Part shown: in pieces, positions 10,485 to 22,826 of the stretch
How positions within the stretch are numbered: position 1 is the stretch's first letter
Layout: each line of letters begins with the position of its first letter
Notes under the pieces: generated by a model
The model's input: only the letters and a program-made list of their open reading frames with translations
What the model was told of the DNA's origin: nothing
Database searches by the model: none
Made by a program: the position numbers and the translations under genes
Source: Trichoderma breve
Lineage: Eukaryota > Ascomycota > Sordariomycetes > Hypocreales > Hypocreaceae
Direction of reading: 5' to 3'
Assembly: GCF_028502605.1 (NCBI RefSeq)
Contig: NC_079233.1
Location: forward strand, 2,976,001-3,040,000
DNA: 64,000 bases

Positions 10485-13290
10485 AGAGATGATTGATCTC
10501 CTGGGCACTGGAAAATTGGTGGCATGAAGCAGGAATGCAAGGAACTCGTTGGATTTGGGATCAGATATAGAGGAGTAATTAGCAGATGCAAGCAACTGCC
10601 CACCGAACTGGCTATTGTAGCTATGGTGCGTTTCACTGTCTACAATTTCTGCATCTTGGCATTCATAACGCAAATGGACCGTGAGAATGCACACACAAAA
10701 GAATATCACTTCAAGCACTTTGCGTCCATAGAGATGCCGTGAATACCAGTTCTAAAGCATGGGGCTGTTATGCATGCTTGATTTCATCATTCATCACGAG
10801 CAAAAAAAGAAGAAAAAAGAGAAAAAGGACAGCGCCAAAGAGGAATCGAATCCCGACCACGAGGAGGCCGTGCAGGTTTCTGCAGCCTTGGACAGCTGGT
10901 ACCTGACCTCAACGTACCTTTGGACACGGCGCCCATGGTTGAATGCCCAGGAGGTATCTCGAGGTCACAACCATGTGCAACATCGAACACCACCAATGCA
11001 TGAAGACAAAACAGACAGACGCCATCACAAAAGGCAAAAAAAAAAAAAAAAAAACTTATACGCCCAGCGATCCATCTTGGTGTTCAGCGTAGATCCTACT
11101 GCGCGCCCCGGTTTCCCATGGGTATTTCTTTGCGGGTACCAACAGCTCGAACGTGCGACGGGTGGGGTCTACGCGTCGGCCATCCAGGGCTGCGGGCCGT
11201 GTCTGAGAGTTCCTGACCTGGCGGTGGCCTTCGTCGTAATGAGCCGTGCGACCTGGGAAGTCCCCTCCCAAGTCACATCGCGCTGCATTGCCGACCAGGC
11301 CATTACCAAGTGGGCCGCTCGCTGTTGAAGGGCATTGAACAATTCTGGTATATAAGGGTACAGAACCCGCCAGCTGGTCAGCAGTCCAGTACTGCAGGGC
11401 CCCGGTGCAGCGATTGCAGCGTCTCCTGAGTTGCAAGGGAAGGGATGGCACCGCATTGAAGCCATGGACATGAGGCAGTCAATATTAGAGACCGAGATGC
11501 TACTGGATGGTGCATAGGAGAAGGCTTGATGCTACCATCGATCCATATGTGAGGTGGTTTTCTGTGAAAGTTGAGATCAGTATACGTATGGGTCCAGGGA
11601 AAAGCATCCGTCATTGCAGAATAAGAGGTGTCTACTCACCAGCTATGCAACCACACTCCCGTGTAAGATGCTTGTAAGCGCTGTTGTCCATTCAAGCTTG
11701 TATGCCCACGAGGAGACTGTCATGCTGCAAACGCAATCCCGCATAGATCAATGGCTGATGAATCCCGGTGTAGTACTCCGCAAATCACAAAAGAAACTTG
11801 GGATCTATATGGCGACCCTGACCTGGTTGTTTTGAGCATATCATCTCGATTGGAGACAGACATGGGATACAGACGCCGTGCCCGCGCCCTCGTTCATTGT
11901 CCACATCATGAGGCTCTTTGAAGGATGAAACGAAGTAGACTGTAAAATTCGGTCTGTTGCTCATGAGAAACCGGTATCAAGTTACCTCATGATGTGTTTT
12001 GCAGGCCAGACATCACGAGATGTCAAGTCAATGGCTAGTTTTGTGTTGAGTAACAATTCCCTGACGTTGAGAGTGGAGAAGTGTTCCTTTACGTGGCCTT
12101 TGCTGTTGGCTACCGAATGGGGCAGTTTCCGGCTTGCCTCCTTCCCAGGCTGAGCAAAGCCCGGCACGTGCACAGTAGCAATCTCTGGCAAATCATCACG
12201 CCGGACAATTGTCAATAGAGTCCATGTATCAACAGAATAAGGTCTCAACTATTCAGTATCAGATCCCTGAAACCTCAATTGCGCGAATTGTATTTCGATT
12301 GATTGGTAATCCGGTTCAGTGCTAATAATAGAACATGGAAGGCTTCTCCCGCTCTCTTTGTCTCTCCTTTTGGTTCTCAACTCGGCCTCAATTCGTATAG
12401 ACATTAGCTCCAAAACTGCGCCTTAGTTGCAACCTTGACAGTCAGTAATATTCCGCCAGTAGTCCCTGTGTCTGAGACATATGCAGAACGGCACAGCCTT
12501 CAACCTCCCCGTCAACCACTTCGTATCAAGCCTCATCGCCTCATTTGTTTCATGGTTCAATCAATTTTGCCGGATTACATCCAATCGCAGACTCAAAGTC
12601 CTGCATTAAGCTTATCGTATTTACACGTACTCTCTGCTAAGTACCTTATCACGTTGCACAGAGTACAGATGCCAAGTGCTGCGAGTACACGCGGCTGCCC
12701 CAATTTTGCGCCAGGGCTCAAATCAATCCCACTCCAAACGCCCCAAGCCCGCCGAAAGCTCCCCCCAAAAGACCCCCATCCCCCCCTAGCGCCGGTGTCG
12801 TCAGTGCGGCACAGCTCCGTAGTTGTCTCATCAGTTGATGTTTTCAGGGCCCATTAGCGCTGTAATCGCCGTAACTAGGCACTTGGCTGGTCGCTCTGCT
12901 GCGCTGGAAATTTCCCGCCATTGGCATCAATCAATCAAATTGATCCTTGCTACGGCACAGAGCCTCAGGCCTGGACGAATCATTGACGCGGCCCACCAAC
13001 TACCAGGGACCTCATCTCTCCTAGACGCCTGTGGACCTTTCGCAGATTTGCCAGACCATACAACTCTTGTGCGTGACAGCGCTGTCCAACATCGGCCTGG
13101 GGTCCCTCTGCTGCATTGGCCGTTTCTTTTCATTGTTTAAAAGCCCCTCGCCCGCCGCCTCGCTCGCCGATTCTCACCGACTCGTGTCTGGTCTGGGGCT
13201 GGGCTCCTTTGACGATCCGACGACGCTCGCCAGAATCGGCGCATCCTCCCTAATCGACACCTCTGTCCAACAATCTACCAAGCCGTCAGC
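10485..13290. other. gene-poor interval
   Basis: 2.8 kb without a recognisable gene. Several ORFs of 70-190 codons exist, the longest at 10759-11328 (+), but they are crossed by A/T tracts and have no recognisable motif. A TATATAAG element lies near 11350. A degenerate tRNA-like segment lies at 10832-10937 on the - strand. The last ~500 bp would be promoter and leader of VPS74. Confidence 0.5.
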
Positions 13291-14594
13291 ATGTCCTCGT
13301 CAGGCTTGACGCGACGCCGTGGAGCTGGCGGTGTTGCTGGCACCGAGGGCGAGAGCAGCAACGGCGTCTCCAGGACCAATTCGACCCGCGACGCTCGAGA
13401 CAACGGCCCCGAGACGAGCTACGAGAGCGGCGAAAACGGCCACAAGATTGCCTTTGACCCTCGAGACATTAGCGAGTCGGCCGAGCGGAGCAAGCAGCCC
13501 AAGCTGACCATGATGGAGGAGGTGCTGCTGCTTGGTCTCAAGGACAAACAGGTGCGTGTGTGTGCCTGCTTGCGTGGCGGCGCCCAATTGCTGACCGAAG
13601 CCTTGTGATTAGGGGTATCTGTCGTTCTGGAACGACAACATTTCGTACGCGCTCCGAGGATGCATCGTGCTGGAGCTTGCCTTCCGCGGGCGCATCAGCA
13701 TGGAAAAGGATCCGGCACGGCGACGGTTCCCCCTGGCAGACCGAAACATTGAAGTGATAGACGATACCCTTACCGGCGAGGTGCTGCTCGACGAGGCTCT
13801 TAAGATGATGAAGCAGAGCGAAAAGATGAGCGTCAGCTCCTGGATTGATTTGATGAGCGGTACGGCCACCCCTGCCTTTGTCCCCCACCCTAATCTGTGT
13901 AGCCCGCGACATTGCCACGGCCTTGTGTGTGTTGTGAATACACGTACCTGACCAATGCATTGGCTAATGCTCTGAAAACCAGGCGAGACTTGGAACTTGA
14001 TGAAGATAGGATACCAGCTCAAGCAGGTCCGCGAACGATTAGCCAAGGGCCTGGTTGACAAGGGCATCCTACGGACGGAGAAGCGTAACTTCCTTCTCTT
14101 CGACATGGCCACCCACCCCGTTGCCGACGGCGGAGCCAAGGAGGAGATTCGCCGCCGCGTGCGCAACGTCCTGACCCAGCGCACCGTCGTCCTCAACGGC
14201 AGCCAGTTCCTGCCCGAGAACCTCGAGTTCCGCTACCTGCGCACCGTGTCCATGGTGTGTGCCGCATACGCCGCCAACGTGCTGGAGAATGCGCTGTCCA
14301 CGCTGGGCCACGAGGCCAGGGAGCGAGCGTTTGCGCAGACGGACGAGCTGCTGGCAGATTACAGCCAGTATCCCTTTGGCAAGAAGGCTACGGGCAATGG
14401 CATCGGAGCCAACCTACCGCAGGTCATAGCCGAGGTGAGATGCGCCCGTTTACGGCAGATTATGCGCAAGAGGGATACAGTGCTAATATGGTGTTGCGAT
14501 GTAGGAGGTGAACAAGGCCAAGGATAAGGAACTGCAGCTCGAAATCGTGGCTGCTTGCCTGAGCGTCTTTACCAGACTCGACTCGCTTCTATAA
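13291..14594 (+). CDS. VPS74: Golgi phosphoprotein 3 homologue Vps74
   Basis: Four exons: 13291..13551, 13613..13859, 13983..14434, 14505..14594, 349 aa, with introns of 61, 123 and 70 bp. GOLPH3/Vps74 binds PI4P on Golgi membranes and the cytosolic tails of glycosyltransferases to keep them in the Golgi. The unstructured N terminus (about 75 residues, TRRRG-rich) is followed by the GPP34 fold: [55 protein letters not shown], and the [20 protein letters not shown] stretch. The C terminus is [20 protein letters not shown]. The splice joins restore exactly this conserved order. The length matches the family (~345 aa). Confidence 0.96.
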
Positions 14595-15864
14595 ACCCCG
14601 ACCGGCTCTGGACGAACCGACCACTATACCACTTCCTAATTCGATTGTAATGATGACAAAAAACAAAAGGCCAAATCGATTCCCCTTCCTTCTATGGATA
14701 CATCTTCTCTAAAAAAATATCTTACCACAAGACCTCCTTTTTATCCAACCTCCCCCCTTCCATGCTCGTCTCTCGAACCATATCTAAAAAAACAGTACCC
14801 AAAAAAAAAAAGAAAATCTTTGCCTTCTTTGTCACTTTATCTTGGGAAAAGGGGGGAGTGGGAAATAGGGGCGGAGAGGGTTTTACATCTCTTTTTATTT
14901 TCTTCATTTTTTTTCACTGCTGTCGGGAGGTTAACGGCTGAAATGAAATACGACCACACACAAAGAAAGGACGAAAGCGGCTGTGAAAGGGTATATGACG
15001 AAAGGAGATGTGAAAGGGTATATGAGAAGGGAAAGGGAACAAAAGGGAAGTCAATGGTTGGAGAGAGGAAAATATGAGAGAGTGAGAGAGATCAAGAAGC
15101 GAGTCCTTTTGCCTTGCCTAGATGGGAAGTCCTTTTTTTTACTAATTTTATTCGCCTTCTTTTCTTGTTTTTACTTGTTTCTGAAATGTTTGCTGCTCTA
15201 CCACATTCCGAAGGGGGGGGAGAGGAGAGGAGAGAAGTTGGGAAGAGGGGAAACTTGGAGAATGAGACGTATGTGCTGTATGTATGCTTTGCGTATGATT
15301 TTTTGTAATGCTGATTTTGGGGAGAAACGCAATTTGTAACGGCGTCAATTCAGACCTCTTTTTCTGCCCACATCATATTTCATATTTCTTCTTTCTTTCA
15401 TGGGGGAAAAAACACAATATGTAGCATTTTTTGTACACGATCAGAGAGACCTCTTTTTTCTTCATTTGTTTTTGCAATGTAGTATTAAACCTCGTCAGCC
15501 ATCGTGAGTGAAATACCTAGAACACTTTTTGCCGCCCTTCAAAACGGCCATACATAACCACAAATGACCCGTAAAGCCTCCCTCTCCCTCCTATACGGTC
15601 AACATTTGAAATGATGCCATGCCCTGCGCCTCCGACGCTTAGTTCGCCCTATGTAGATGAAAAAAACAAAAAGTCCAAGCAACAATGTGAATAAGAAAAA
15701 GGGAAGAAGAGCAAAGCAAATGAAGACAAGAACAACCAGAGAACTGCCATGCAGGCTCATGAGATGGACGGCCATGAAATAGGTACAAAGCTTTTTCTTA
15801 ATCGAACAACACGACAGGCCCGACAAAAAGGGGGCTACATGCGAATCGTCGCCAAGTCGTCTCT
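14595..15864. other. convergent intergenic region, purine-rich
   Basis: 1.27 kb between convergent genes VPS74 and RRP14. The centre (about 14830-15270) is strikingly purine-rich on the + strand and holds a short direct repeat. Open frames here are low complexity. No gene seen. Much of it may be 3' UTR. Confidence 0.5.
14982..15025. repeat. 17-bp direct repeat, 27-bp period
   Basis: TGTGAAAGGGTATATGA occurs at 14982-14998 and again, exactly, at 15009-15025, inside the purine-rich tract downstream of VPS74. Confidence 0.85.
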
Positions 15865-17793
15865 TTACTTGCGCTTCCCGCCAACTCCAAAGCTTCCTTC
15901 GAAGCCGGGTCGTCCACCCTTCTTCTTCGTGGCGCCGCCCTTCTTCTTCTTGCCCGACCGGCGTAGGAGCTTGTCCTCGCGTCGCTGCTTGATGTTCTCC
16001 TCGCGCTTCTTTTGCTTCGCGTGCTGGGCCTGGGCGACGCCAGTGGCTCTCTCCTTCCATGCCTTTTCGCTCTTCTTCTTGGCCACCTCCTTGCGCTTGA
16101 CGGCTTTCTTGAGCAGGGCCTCGTCGTCGTGGATCTTCTCGCCCTCCGCACGGCGGCGAGCATTCAGCCAGGTCTCCTTCTCCTCGATGTCCTGGCGTTT
16201 CTCCTCGCCGAGTTCTTCTATGCGCTTCTTCTCGTGCTGTACCTTGAGAAGCGCCGTCTTGGGATCTGAGGGGCCCTTCTTCTTGCCCCTATTGAGGAAA
16301 TAGCCAAGGTCATGAGACATTTGCGAGCCATCTCCAAATGCCACACGTCCAAAGCTGAAGCCCCCTGATGCATCGTCGAGGCTAATGTTGGGGCTCATAA
16401 CACCGGGCGAGTTGGACGCCAGTGCCTCTTCGCGTTTCCTCTTCTCCTCCTCCTTCGCCAGCGTTCTTAGCTCCTTCTTGTGTGCTTTGCGCTGTGCCTC
16501 CTTTGCTCTTCTCGCCTCGATGAGTTCTTGTCTCGTGCGAATGGGCTTGCCATTCGTTCCGTCGGCTTTTCTGGCGGCACGGAGAGCCTCAATCTTGGCA
16601 GCAAGACGGGCTCTTAGAGCGGTGGTATCTGCAGGAATCTTGATGTGCTTGGGCTTTTCTGATGAGGCAACTGAGGAGACGGATGTGGTTGTGCTGGCGA
16701 GCTCTCCTGATGCAGGCTGGCCGTTAGGGGTTTCGGTTGAGTCAAAGGTTGGAGAGTGGGGTTCGGAGTCGGGTGCAGATACAGCGCTGCCGTCATCTTC
16801 TCTCTGAAGGCCAGAGAAGTCTAGAGATGGGTCCAGACCGTCCACCTGATCTTGCATGATTTCATCGGCTTTGTCATTGTGGTTGACATCAGCTTCTTGT
16901 GATTTTGAGGGGGTCGACTGAGGTTTTGATGGAGTGGCGGTATCCTTTCCCGCCTTCTTGTTTTTCTGCTTCTTTGACGCAGGCGTGCTAGCAGTCTCGG
17001 CAGCAATCTTGGGTACTGGGGTTTTGGCTGGAGCCTTGGCCGGAGTTGCTGCTTCGCCTGACTCCTGCTTTGTCTTCTTCTCGGCCTTCTTCTCAGCCTT
17101 CTTTTCTCGCTTTGCAGCTAGCTTTGCTTCCTTTTTTGATAGCTTTGGCGTGTCCTTGGAATCTTGTGCTTCACCTTCACCTTCACCGTCACTCTCAGCA
17201 TCCGCGTCACCGTTGGCATTGGGCTTTTTCTGAGGAGTCTCTGGGTTCTTCTTCTTCAGACCCTCGAGGGGCTTCTCAGCCTCGACACCATTGACGGGCT
17301 CATAGTCTTCCTCCTCAGGCTCATTCTCATCTTGCTCCATCTGCCGCAGCTTCCGCTTGTTTTTGGCTCGCTCTTCCATGACTTCTTTGGCGTTGCGGTT
17401 CAGGGCGCTATCGGGATCCAGCTTGGCTCGCCGGGCGGCTGCTGCCTCCTGCTTTGTCTGCTTCTCCTTTTTCCATTGATCCTACACATAACCAGCGTCA
17501 GCCCCAGTGTCTTGATAATCTCACACAGATATCCGCCCGATTGAGAGGGTTGGGTCGCCAAGGTTAAGGGTCAAATCGGTAAACGTACGCTTGTGTCTTC
17601 GCCATAGTACATCTTGGCTGGAATCAGACTCAGCAAGCCATCGAATGCCTTGGCATGATCGCGCAGGCGATCCTAACCAGCGATGTCAGCTAATGGTTCC
17701 TACAGCTCGTTTCCCAACCCCTTCCAGGCATTTTCACCTGGCGGGGCTGGACAAAGGACTTCCAAAACGAACCTGCAGTGATGAATCCGCCAT
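15865..17793 (-). CDS. RRP14: SURF6/Rrp14 ribosome biogenesis protein
   Basis: Three exons: complement(15865..17481, 17589..17672, 17773..17793), 573 aa. The 21-nt first exon (MADSSLQ) and 84-nt second exon restore the Rrp14 N-terminal motif DRLRDHAKAFDGLLSLIPAK followed by MYYGEDTS, which marks the family. The middle is long, Lys/Ala/Ser-rich and low complexity. The SURF6 domain fills about residues 365-573: FSFGRVAFGDGSQ, KKKGPSDPKTALLKVQHEKK, EKETWLNARRRAEGEKIHDD, then a very basic KKKKGGATKKKGG tail (nucleolar localisation). Rrp14 acts in nucleolar processing of pre-rRNA for both subunits. The donors GTTCGT and GTACGT are non-ideal but frame and homology support them. Confidence 0.93.
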
Positions 17794-18501
17794 CCTAGCT
17801 TCAGTATCGCGAAAAGGCAGTATATATACAGACAAAGAAGAAATCAATAAGGGCGGAAGCGCCTATAATCTGATACCTGCCGACGGCGCTGAGGAATCCG
17901 CGGCCAATGATGTAGAAACTGCAGGGTGATAGCTGGCGGTTTGGCGTGAGGTGATGCTTTTTTTTTTCTGCCACTGGCCTTGCTGGGGAATTTTCCTGAA
18001 TTTTTTTTGGGGTGTCCAATTTTTTTTCCACCTTTCTGCCGTACCGCGAACTTTCGCTGTGGGGTAGCCTCTTAGTGCCTGGACCGACGCAAACGCGCCT
18101 GCGCCAGAAAAATTGACAGCCAGGTCATTAGATTGTGAGAAAAGCCTTTGTTTTACTCAAAATAATGTGAAGTCTATTGAGCAATTGCAGAATAATGGAA
18201 TTTATAGAAATAAAAACAAAGAAAAATAGCAACTCTTAGCTACTTGATTTACAAACTACGTTTAAGGCATGGTATAAGCTCCCAAGTACTACAAAGTAGA
18301 ACGAGCAAGGGTCACGAGAGCATCACCTGTCCTGGTTACAAGAGTGGTTGTTGGAATGGTTGAACCCAATTCAGTAATTGTATGCTTAGTAGCTCTAGGT
18401 ACTCTGTGATGAGCCCAATTACACAGTATTTCAAGTTTTTTGAACGATATATTGAATCTAGTTTCCAGTTTACTCCGCAGAAATCCAACCTGAAAAGGTC
18501 T
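17794..18501. other. intergenic, RRP14 promoter side
   Basis: 708 bp between PDAP1-like and RRP14, both on the - strand. It holds T-rich blocks at about 17957-18025, immediately upstream of RRP14, and an AT-rich tail of PDAP1. No gene seen. Confidence 0.5.
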
Positions 18502-19404
18502 TCATTTCTTCTTCGTCGTTTTCTTGCTTGGGCCAGCAGCAAGTGCTCGCAGCTTGGCCTCTCTGGCTTCAATTTCAGCTTTCCGCTCCTTCTCTCGCTC
18601 TTCTTTCTCTTCTTGTTCAGCCTACATGAGATAGAATAGTCAGCATTAAGATATTACACAAAGAAGACGAAAAAAAGAATCCAGTATTGGGCCTTACCCT
18701 TCTTCTAGCAGCATCAGCCTCACGCTGTGCACGGATGACCTTGAGACGGGCAATATCCGCCTTGGCCTCGTCCGTCTTTCCCTCAGCGTGCAGCTTCATA
18801 TATCTCTCCTTTGCAGCAGCTGCCTCGGCGGCTTCCCTCTCGCGTCGACTGGCGGGCAGCTTCTTGACGCCCTCGGTAATCGCTTCGACATCTGCGCCCT
18901 TGGTCGCCTGCTTGCGGGCTGATGAAGAGTGGTTCGGGTTGGCGGGCAATTCCGCATCGCTCTCCTCGTCGTCTGAAGAAGGCAGATCGCCGACTTCGAC
19001 TATGCGGTTCTTCTGCTTGGCTATGGCAGCCTCTTTCCGAGCCTTCTTTTGGGCTTTTCGGTCCTCGCGGTTGGCCTCGCCGCTGGCTGGAGCTGCGGCC
19101 TGGCCGGCCTCCTCCTCCTCTTCGGATTCCTCCTCAGATTCTTCTTCGGAATCTTCCTCGTCTTCGTTACGCTGGGCGTCCTCGCCCCACATGCTCACCG
19201 CATTGCCTTCGGAGTCGAGAGGTTGGAGATTGCGCGAGAAGTGCTTGCCACCTATTGTCGTGGGGTTCTGAGTTAGCATGTGAAAACGCCATGCATTGCG
19301 TTGTCGATCAACAATGCCTATGGACGGCTGGATTTACCTCCTCTGGTGAACTTTCTGAACTTGCCACCACGGCCGCGCGAGCTTGCTCCAGGAGCACCAG
19401 GCAT
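18502..19404 (-). CDS. PDAP1/PP28-like casein-kinase-substrate phosphoprotein
   Basis: Three exons: complement(18502..18621, 18698..19251, 19338..19404), 246 aa, introns 76 and 86 bp. The N terminus MPGAPGASSRGRGGKFRKFT, joined across the first intron to RGGGKHFSRNLQPLD, and the downstream block KEAAIAKQKNRIVEVGDLPS with the SSDDEESD acidic serine cluster are typical of the 28-kDa heat- and acid-stable phosphoprotein family. The C-terminal PP28 region is RLKVIRAQREADAARRR followed by a charged helix and a KKTTKKK end. An acidic Glu/Ser run lies near residues 40-70. The role is unclear; the human relative binds PDGF-A and RNA, so here I infer a general RNA/translation-linked factor. Confidence 0.88.
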
Positions 19405-20678
19405 CTTGAAATCGAGATGGAAATAAGAAGGGAGGGCGGGTGTGTGGGCGTGAGAGCGAGAGTAGGTTGTTGTTATTCCGCAGAGAACTTCGGTACAACC
19501 TCCGTCTTTGCGTTGCTATGCGACTGCGCAAGACTTAAATAGGAAAATAGAAAATCCCGATAGTATTAAATCCAGAAAATTCAACCCACAGTTGAAAAAG
19601 TTACGGCCAAACTTCTCTGAGTCGCCAGTTGAGTGGCAGCGAGGCGGGGTAGCGGGGTACTTGGAGGTACTTGGAGGATACAGCTCAGCCTTGCCCGCTG
19701 AATTCCTCATGAGATGCTGCGAGCTTTCAAAAGTTCTACTGTTTTAATGCAAGATCCCCTACCTGAGTTGTCATAGCAGGTGCTTCTATATGACTCATTG
19801 CCCCCTATCTCCAGTCATAAGCGTCACTACTGCAATAAGCTGATCCTTTGCTATTCGACTTTCAGGGCACGAGCGGGATCCATTTGCAGTGTGGCGTTGT
19901 AACACCAAGGTACTGTGTCATTCCAGCATTGAAAATGGCTGATAGGCGATTGGCCAGCTGAATTATTTCAAGCATCGCCCTGGAACTACGCTCCTCATTA
20001 TGCTATAAACCACTTGTATGAGGCCAACCGGAGATCAGTTACGCGTGGTATAGTTTATTTGGTAGCAAGATCCCTCGTGTACTTGATTCATATCCATGAA
20101 TTACTCTACAAATAATATGCATAGATGGGGTGCTTCAAACTTGGTGAGTCACAGCAACATGATCAAAACGACTTGGTCCCCAGCCGGGAGTAGCATGTGG
20201 TGCCGGTAATCTCCAAGTACAAAGTACTACCTGCCCTGACTCCAACGCCGCAGCCACGTTTTTCCGACCCAAACTCCACTCACCCCGACCACTATATTAT
20301 GCCAGCCGACAATTTTTTCTTTTAATTTTTTTTTCTTTTTCTTTTCTTCAGTGAAACCTACTAGAAAAATTTCCTTCAAATTCACTCTGGCTTTCGACAA
20401 CCTTTGGATGCGCCTGGAGGGGAAACTGGAGGATAGATCAACTTCCGCTGACTTACCCTCTGTCCTACTATACTCCCTCTTCGGAGGCTGCGTTTGGGAG
20501 AGATAAATTTTTTCGGCGGTACATATCGTACCCTAGTCGCGTCTTTTTTTATTCCTTTTGATTCAACGTAGTGGCATGCGTGCAATCTCTATATTATTAG
20601 ACGGGAGGGCTCGTGTGAAAGTGCCATATATATCGTAAAAATGCCCATGAGAAATATTCCATTATCTACACTCGGCAT
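19405..20678. other. gene-poor interval
   Basis: 1.27 kb upstream of the PDAP1-like gene and downstream of the F-box/LRR-like gene. It contains a pyrimidine-rich tract at 20310-20350. No coding frame or RNA gene could be supported. Confidence 0.5.
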
Positions 20679-22203
20679 TTACCCAGCTAGCGACTGCAGA
20701 ACATCGTGCAGCTGCTTCCTCTTCTGCGACGACCGGGTGGATAACGGTCGAAATCCATTTCCGAAAGCCTGCTTGGCTTTCGCCTCGTCCTGTTCCTCTT
20801 GGCCATTGGCCGCTTCTTTGGTGTACCGGCTCGCGTTCATCGGACGAGTGAAGATGTACCGTCCTGTCGAGAACAAGCCGCGGCTCACATATGACGGCTT
20901 GGAGGTGATGCCTCCTCGCCCGCTGTGGCCCAGAAATACACAGGCCATAGGCCGCGAAGGCAGTACAAACGGACCAGCCACAGCTTGTTGGTCTACTGAG
21001 TGTCCTTGGCTCGCCACGTCTATGTCGTTGCTGAGCTGGCCAAGGAACGAGTACAGCCAAAAGGCCCACGCCTCAAACGCAATGCCGTGGCAAGCCCCTG
21101 CCTGTCTCGACGCCGCATCTGGGTCCCACGAGGGCAGATACACCTTGCCCGTGTCTGTGAGATAGTCCAGCAGCGGAGGCGCCTCTCGATTGGGGACGAA
21201 CTTGATTGCGCACTGGGAATCGCTGCAGAGCGTCACCAAATCGGCATCGACGCTTCGAATCGAGTCTCGCGTCTTGTTGACGTGCTCATCCGGGACTAGG
21301 AGCATCAAGTTCCGTAGCAGAGAATTCTCCTGGCCACCCGAGAGATCGGTTACTTCCCAGCCGGCTTCGGCTGCCTCTTTGTTTGGAGGATCCCAGCCTT
21401 TTTTTGCGCCCACGACATCATATAATGCCAATGAAGGGAACTTGGCCACCCAGCGTAGAGAGTTCTTTGAAGTCGATTTGTCGCCCCAGATCCTTAGGAT
21501 CCTTAGTAGGGGGAAAGGATTCTCCGCCTCAGTCCAGCCGCGGATGAGGTTGTCGGTCACATCTGGATAGTCGCCGCCCGTCTCATCCGCGGGTTGGATG
21601 AGCTCTAGTACCCCCAGATTTTTCATGTCTGCTAGGCGGACCAACTCAGATGTCTGGAAGTGGCAGCCACCACTAAGCACGAGATGAGTGATGAAATCCG
21701 TCGCCAGCGATGCGAGGGGTCTGGTATAGCTTTCAAGGTCCATGTCGGGATGACAAATGTGCTGTCGAAACCGATAAAGCCCAAGGCTCTTCTCGTCATC
21801 CTCACGTAGTAATATCGCCGAGAAGAGTTTCCAAGCATGGAGGCTTACACCTCTAGAACCAGCTCGTCAGTAACTCCTTTGACAGTTGTCCCAAAGCCCC
21901 AACCAGAAACTCCAAATAATACATCGTAATGAAACCGACGAACCTTGCCTCCAAAAAGCGCCAGATGCGCCAGACCAGCTGAGTAGGCATAGACCCCAGC
22001 AACTCCTCGGATACATCGCCAATGTTATCAGCAATGACATTAATCGCCATGTCCATCAGAGACCGCGGACCTCGAGCGCCGCGGGTTTTAAACAAGGGAT
22101 ACGGCCGCCGCCGCGACCAGTCATGGCTCGCGCTGGCGTTGAGTCGACCGGACACTGTCCATTCTCGAAAGACTTGGCCGGTGGACGGGTCGTAATTGTT
22201 CAT
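20679..22203 (-). CDS. fungal F-box/LRR-like protein, unnamed
   Basis: Two exons: complement(20679..21852, 21944..22203), 477 aa. The 91-bp intron (donor GTTCGT, branch ACTGAC, acceptor CTAG) must be removed because the first frame otherwise stops. The join gives PTQLVWRIWRFLEARGVSLH then AWKLFSAILL, an F-box-like or receptor-like helical module at about residues 55-115. Leucine-rich segments follow (FITHLVLSGGCHFQTSELVR, LRILRIWGD), then a less structured C terminus (KKRKQL-type basic end). Such proteins are common and diverse in filamentous fungi. Substrate adaptor for an SCF ligase is only one possibility. The first in-frame ATG, at 22203, is used as the start. Confidence 0.75.
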
Positions 22204-22826
22204 AGCCACCTAAGAGTGAAGAGACGGCTATGGCGCTGCGACATTAAGTCGAGACTCATTCACAATCGATGAATGAGATAGACGAGAGGAAATGAGATGA
22301 AACAAAAAGATAAAGTGTAAAACAAGCGACACCCTTGCAACCAGCAGCCCAAGCCTTGTGAGGCGCCTGTGGTGTTGCAGCTCAGTACATGTATTATGAG
22401 GTGGCGCTGCGAAAAGAGTTGCCCGGTGAATATTCAGACTCAAGGTGGGATATGTCAGCAAGGCGTAAGTAAGTGGCGGGCAGTGCTCTCAGATGTCTAA
22501 TGATCCTCCCAAATCACAAATCAAAGAGCTGCAAGTCAAATCCTAGCGCTGATGGTGCATACATTTGATGTAAATTTTTGTTAAGTATAATTATTTTTTT
22601 CCCGTATGCCTCGATGACTCAATCATACAAGTCCAGATAAACAACGCTATTCTATCTCGCCCCCAAACGCCTGTGATGGTGCCGAGGCACAGGTAGTTCT
22701 GTTTCTACGCAGCATCCCAGAGAGCATCCACCCGCCCATTTTTGGTATATACCTTGGTGTTACATCAAATATCCCGATATTACATGTCTGTCCGTTTATT
22801 CATCCCAACATGGTACTGCAAACCAT
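22204..22826. other. intergenic, no feature seen
   Basis: 623 bp between two - strand genes. It should hold the promoter of the F-box-like gene (left) and the 3' UTR of the CoA-transferase (right). Nothing further can be assigned. Confidence 0.5.

Noticed and set aside
10832..10937. tRNA-like segment on the - strand with a GGGATTCGATTCC T-loop-like string, GCGCC/GGCGC ends and a T-run terminator downstream
   Set aside because: The T stem has mismatches at both ends, no 7-nt anticodon loop can be folded, and the D arm is irregular. At best a decayed tRNA or pol III-derived remnant.
10759..11328. 189-codon open frame on the + strand
   Set aside because: Two poly-Lys stretches from A-runs, irregular composition and no motif; kept only as part of the gap description.
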